This document shows positions 13,791 through 16,735 of a stretch of DNA of 16,735 nt, one piece after another. Every line of letters starts with the position of its first letter. The stretch's first letter is position 1. The notes beneath the pieces were generated by a model. The model was given only the letters and a program-made list of their open reading frames with translations, searched no databases and was not told where the DNA came from. Source of the stretch: Pseudomonadota bacterium (GTDB taxonomy: Bacteria > Pseudomonadota > Alphaproteobacteria > Sphingomonadales > Sphingomonadaceae); the NCBI GenBank assembly GCA_023424095.1, contig JAFAEG010000098.1, positions 1 through 16,735 on the forward strand, written 5' to 3'. A program made the translations under genes and the position numbers.

Positions 13791-14033
13791 TCAGCGCTTC
13801 CTTCGACTAAGAAACATAGCCCACGTCACTACTGCCCAGACGCTTCCGGTCGGAAGGAGACCTCGCGTCGCGAAGAACCACGGCACCACCTCGGTGCAGG
13901 GCCTCGGGTCTTCGGGACTGTAACATGGGAAACTCAGGAGATTGACGGAGAACCAAAGGAGGGCAAGCCACGCGACGCACGCAACCGTGAAAACGACGAA
14001 GGCCGCGATGGCGAGTATGCGTCTGCCTGTCAC
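13791..14033 (-). CDS. Small two-helix membrane protein, function unknown
   Basis: The 80-residue product has a long hydrophobic segment (about 6-33, ILAIAAFVVFTVACVAWLAL onward) and a second at about 64-76 (SVWAVVTWAMFLS). The short loop between them carries two cysteines (37 and 46) in FPCYSPEDPRPC. The open frame extends upstream to 14111, but that part is encoded by repeat copy H and is not credible coding sequence. A GTG at 14033 directly before TGRRILAIAAF is the likely start; its ribosome binding site is weak. It is flanked by copies G and H/I. Confidence 0.5.
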   Translation of the reverse strand: MTGRRILAIAAFVVFTVACVAWLALLWFSVNLLSFPCYSPEDPRPCTEVVPWFFATRGLLPTGSVWAVVTWAMFLSRRKR

Positions 14034-14092
14034 TCCGCTGCTCTCGTATGTGTCGGTGGCAAAGTCATGAGGGAGAGATGAGCATTCGCTGA

Positions 14093-14120
14093 GTGTCCGC
14101 TTTCCACCCATTCCGGACGC
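14093..14120 (+). repeat. Palindromic repeat copy H
   Basis: GTGTCCGC, TTTCCACCCATT, CCGGACGC. Bases 14094-14121 are identical to copy E. It is followed eight bases later by copy I. Confidence 0.92.
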
Positions 14121-14128
14121 TCGGCGCT

Positions 14129-14158
14129 AATGTCCGCTTTCGACCCAAAGCGGACATT
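14129..14158 (+). repeat. Palindromic repeat copy I (12-bp arms, short loop)
   Basis: AATGTCCGCTTT (14129-14140) and AAAGCGGACATT (14147-14158) are perfect arms around a six-base loop CGACCC. Its last base is the first base of the TCA that encodes the stop of the next minus-strand gene. Confidence 0.95.
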
Positions 14159-14541
14159 CAGGGGCGCCGTCGCTCGCTCCACACAATCCCTGCGACCCAG
14201 AAGACCAGAGCGGCAGTCGCCACCGTCCCGACGAGCTGTAGCATGGAGGTAAAAATGACCTTCGCCAGCATAGGAGCTTCAAGGCCCAGCCAATGCGGCG
14301 CGTATGTGAACCCAGCCACTAGGACCACTGCCAGCAGTGCCGAGATGTAGCGGCCCGGCCTATCCTCACGCGCTCGCCTGAGTAGCGAGGCGACGGTTAA
14401 GCCGGCGGCCACGCATACGACAATCCAGCCGATGAACTCGGCAATGCCGAGCCATCCTTGGGGACCAGCGTAGTCCGCCAATCCGGCCAACCCGATCCAC
14501 GCCGCCGGAATGACTGCTGCACAGCCAAGGCCCCGCTCCAT
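14158..14541 (-). CDS. Four-helix membrane protein, function unknown
   Basis: The 127-residue protein is mostly membrane-embedded, with segments at about 6-24 (GCAAVIPAAWIGLAGLA), 33-54 (IAEFIGWIVVCVAAGLTVA), 65-83 (YISALLAVVLVAGFTYAP) and 92-122 (LAKVIFTSMLQLVGTVATAA onward). Its basic ends are RRARED and SERRRP. No family is recognised. The frame is open upstream to 14700, but that part runs through repeat copy J. The ATG at 14541 (MERGLGCAAV) is therefore chosen, although no clear ribosome binding site precedes it. It lies between copies I and J. Confidence 0.55.
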   Translation of the reverse strand: MERGLGCAAVIPAAWIGLAGLADYAGPQGWLGIAEFIGWIVVCVAAGLTVASLLRRAREDRPGRYISALLAVVLVAGFTYAPHWLGLEAPMLAKVIFTSMLQLVGTVATAALVFWVAGIVWSERRRP

Positions 14542-14594
14542 CGAATGAGTGTCGCTCAGGTTCAGCCTCCAGAGGCGCACCCTAAGACCCGAAA

Positions 14595-14620
14595 CGTCCG
14601 CGTTCCACCCAAAGCGGACA
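14595..14620 (+). repeat. Palindromic repeat copy J
   Basis: GTCCGC (14596-14601) and GCGGAC (14614-14619) flank GTTCCACCCAAA. The AAA before the right arm puts it in the same subtype as copy I. It is the last clear copy before the receptor gene. Confidence 0.88.
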
Positions 14621-14731
14621 CTCGCGATCCAGACCGGACCTACACGCGTCCCCACCGCCCGATCCCCGAACCGATGCACATCGCCAATACACCGGGACAT
14701 TCTTGATACAATTGCCCACTAGACCGCCGGC

Positions 14732-14743
14732 AACCGGCCGGTT
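14732..14743. promoter_or_regulatory. 12-bp palindrome upstream of TonB receptor gene
   Basis: AACCGGCCGGTT is a perfect palindrome 38 bases upstream of the receptor start. Regulator binding or chance in GC-rich DNA cannot be told apart. Confidence 0.3.
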
Positions 14744-14781
14744 CGCCCGGCGTTCATCCCCGTCTGTTCATGAGGGCCCCT

Positions 14782-16735
14782 GTGCGTAGCTTCCGTGTAA
14801 TCCTCGCCGCCGCCATGTGCGGCACGTCCCTCCCCGCGCTGGCGCAGCAGGCCGATCCGCCCGTTATGGACCTGCCGACCCCACAGCCGCCGCTTGCGGT
14901 GGCGACAGCTCAGCAGACCGCGGCCGGCGTCGGCACCGTCGACGCCAGCGCCGAGGCCGAGGCCGATCAGCCCGTGCCCGGCGATGCGATGACCGACGAC
15001 GAGGTGCTGGACGCCGAGGACGAGAATGTCATGGTCGTCACCGGCGCCCGCCCGCGCGGCACGGTCGACACCGACATTCCGGCCGAAGTCACCCTCAGTC
15101 CGCGCGAGATCCGCGCGATCGGCGCCAGCAACATCGCCGAACTGCTCGACGCGCTCGCCCCGCAGACCGGCGGCTCGCGCGGCCGCGGCGGCGGCATGCC
15201 CGTCATCCTGGTCAACGGCCGCCGCATCTCCGGTTTCTCCGAAGTGCGCGATTTGCCGCCCGAGGCGATCGAGCGGATGGAAATCTTCCCCGAGGAAGTA
15301 GCGCTGCGCTACGGCTATCGCGCCGATCAGCGGGTCGTGAACTTCGTCCTGCGCCGCAATTTCAACGCGGTGACGGCCGAGGCGGAAGCCGGCATGTCGA
15401 TGGAAGGCGGCCGCGGCACGTCGGAGATCGACGTCAATTACCTCACCATCGCCGGGCCGACGCGGACCAGCTTCGGCGCCGAATATCAGGGCCGGGCCGC
15501 GTTGCTGGAAAGCCAGCGCGAGATCATCCAGGAGAATCCGGCCCCGCCGGGCGGGCTGAATGCGGGCGACTTCCGCACCCTGCTTCCGGACAGCAACAGC
15601 TACAGCGTCAACGCCCAGCACAGCCGCCAGCTCGGCACTGTCGGCGCGACGATCGACGGCCGCTATGTCGTCACCCAGACGCGCAGCCTGCTCGGCCTGC
15701 CCAGCAACGATCCGAACGCGGTCACGCCGCTCAATCGCGCCAGCGACAGCTATAATGGCACTCTGGGCCTCGCCTTCAACGGCGACATCGCGCCGTGGCG
15801 CTGGAACCTCACCGCCAATTACAGCCGGGTCGAGACCGACACCGAGACCGAGCGGCTCGCCGGCTCGCCCGCCGATGTCGCCGAGCAGGTCAATCAGGCG
15901 CTGACCGCCGGCCTGGTCGTCAACGGTCCCTTGTTCGACGGCTGGGCGGGACCATTGCGCTCCAGCTTCAGCCTCAACACCGAATTGCGCAGCTTCGACA
16001 GCCAGTCGACCCGCGGCGGCGTCTTCCGCGAAACCTCTTTGTCGCGGCAGCGCTTCGAGGGGCAGGCGAGCTTCGACATGCCGCTCACCTCGACCCGCGA
16101 AGGCGTGCTCGACGCGATCGGCGACCTCAGCGTGAACCTCAATCTCAACGCCGAATCCTATTCCGATTTCGGCGTGCTGACGACGGTCGGCTACGGCCTG
16201 AACTGGCGCCCGACCGACTGGCTCAACTTCATCGCCTCGGCCACGCACGAGGAAGGCGCGCCGTCGATCACCCAGCTTGGCGATCCGGTGATCGCCACCC
16301 CGAACGTGCGCGTCTTCGATTTCGTCCGCGGCGAGACGGTGGACATCACGCAGATTGCGGGCGGCAACCCGGCCTTGCTCGCCGACAGCCGCCACGTGCT
16401 GAATTTCGGCGTGAACGTGCGGCCGATGGATGGCCTGTCGATCCGCGCCAATTATACCGAGAACAAGATCACCAACCCGATCGCCGGCTTCCCGGCCGCG
16501 ACGGCGGAGATCGAGTCCGCTTTCCCCACCCGCTTCGTCCGCGACGGCGCTGGCCGGCTGGTCAGCATCGACACGACCCCGATCAATTTCGCCGAGAGCG
16601 AGCGCCGCGAGATACGCTGGGGCCTGGATTTCTCCGCCCCCTTCGGCCCGCAGCGCCAGGGTGGGCCCGGCGGCCGCGGCATGTTCGGCGGCCCCGGGGG
16701 TCCCGGTGGTCCGCGCGGCCAGAACGCGCCGACCC
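14782..16735 (+). CDS. TonB-dependent outer-membrane receptor, 3' end outside window
   Basis: At least 651 residues are visible and the frame is open at the edge. There is a signal peptide (RSFRVILAAAMCGTSLPALA, then QQ), an acidic low-complexity linker (about 50-82), a TonB-box-like NVMVVTGAR (about 82-90) and a plug domain (about 92-196). The plug has LSPREIRAIGASNIAELLDA, VILVNGRRISGF, IERMEIFPEEVALRYGY and RVVNFVLRR. Beta-strands of the barrel follow. Near the visible end is a Gly/Pro/Arg-rich insertion (about 628-646, GGPGGRGMFGGPGGPGGPRG), as seen in sphingomonad receptors of this type. Such receptors take up siderophores, cobalamin or glycans using the proton gradient; the substrate cannot be told, and no sigma/anti-sigma pair is visible. 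GTG 14782 is preferred because GAGGG lies five bases upstream; ATG 14770 is in frame but lacks a binding site. Confidence 0.92.
   Translation, partial: MRSFRVILAAAMCGTSLPALAQQADPPVMDLPTPQPPLAVATAQQTAAGVGTVDASAEAEADQPVPGDAMTDDEVLDAEDENVMVVTGARPRGTVDTDIPAEVTLSPREIRAIGASNIAELLDALAPQTGGSRGRGGGMPVILVNGRRISGFSEVRDLPPEAIERMEIFPEEVALRYGYRADQRVVNFVLRRNFNAVTAEAEAGMSMEGGRGTSEIDVNYLTIAGPTRTSFGAEYQGRAALLESQREIIQENPAPPGGLNAGDFRTLLPDSNSYSVNAQHSRQLGTVGATIDGRYVVTQTRSLLGLPSNDPNAVTPLNRASDSYNGTLGLAFNGDIAPWRWNLTANYSRVETDTETERLAGSPADVAEQVNQALTAGLVVNGPLFDGWAGPLRSSFSLNTELRSFDSQSTRGGVFRETSLSRQRFEGQASFDMPLTSTREGVLDAIGDLSVNLNLNAESYSDFGVLTTVGYGLNWRPTDWLNFIASATHEEGAPSITQLGDPVIATPNVRVFDFVRGETVDITQIAGGNPALLADSRHVLNFGVNVRPMDGLSIRANYTENKITNPIAGFPAATAEIESAFPTRFVRDGAGRLVSIDTTPINFAESERREIRWGLDFSAPFGPQRQGGPGGRGMFGGPGGPGGPRGQNAPT

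Noticed and set aside
12520..14620. CRISPR array
   Set aside because: The repeats are palindromic and irregularly spaced, spacers are gene-sized or absent, and no cas gene is present.
14719..16395. 558-codon minus-strand frame
   Set aside because: It is antisense to the TonB receptor, whose signal peptide, plug motifs and barrel strands are unmistakable on the plus strand.

Overview
The window looks like the chromosome of a high-GC alphaproteobacterium, most likely a sphingomonad. The reasons are the strong G/C third-position bias, a minimal ~1000-residue PutA without an N-terminal DNA-binding domain, a TonB-dependent receptor with a Gly/Pro/Arg-rich insertion, a MaoC hydratase and a thiolase, and many copies of a short palindromic repeat of the TGTCCGC...GCGGACA type. 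Bases 1-51 are not genomic: they match the end of an Illumina P5/Nextera i5 adapter with an index and a damaged transposon mosaic end. The window therefore starts at a contig edge, and true genome sequence begins at about base 52.

Layout. 52-118: start of a small exported protein on the minus strand, cut by the contig end. 159-3140 (-): putA, proline to glutamate. 3223-3678 (+): NodN/Rv0130-type MaoC enoyl-CoA hydratase, divergent from putA. 3685-4782 (-): exported Sel1-repeat protein, tail to tail with the hydratase. 4853-5470 (-): toxin-antitoxin pair, an AbrB/MazE-like antitoxin followed by a Doc-type Fic toxin, with an inverted repeat over the antitoxin start. 5590-6768 (+): thiolase with an imperfect operator-like palindrome just upstream of its start. 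6837-7364 (+): small exported protein resembling DUF3617. 7436-7750 (-): three-helix membrane protein. 7832-7908 (+): tRNA-Arg(TCT), followed by a hairpin-rich spacer. 8053-10233 (-): GAF-PAS-GGDEF-EAL cyclic-di-GMP protein. 10299-11051 (+): DUF2459-like membrane-anchored protein. 11070-11522 (-): small exported protein. 11744-12481 (+): bitopic membrane protein.

From about 12482 to 14770 the character changes. Short orphan genes encoding exported, lipoprotein or membrane proteins lie on both strands. Every gap between them holds one to three copies of an imperfect palindrome of about 24-36 bp, ten clear copies in all. All ten have the same orientation whichever way the neighbouring gene points. 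This cassette-like arrangement is the most unusual part of the window. A TonB-dependent receptor (from 14782, +) then runs off the right edge.

Functional links are modest. PutA, the hydratase and the thiolase all belong to catabolism feeding acetyl-CoA and glutamate pools. The toxin-antitoxin pair and the repeat/orphan-gene array are accessory material. No phage, transposase, integrase or CRISPR gene is visible.
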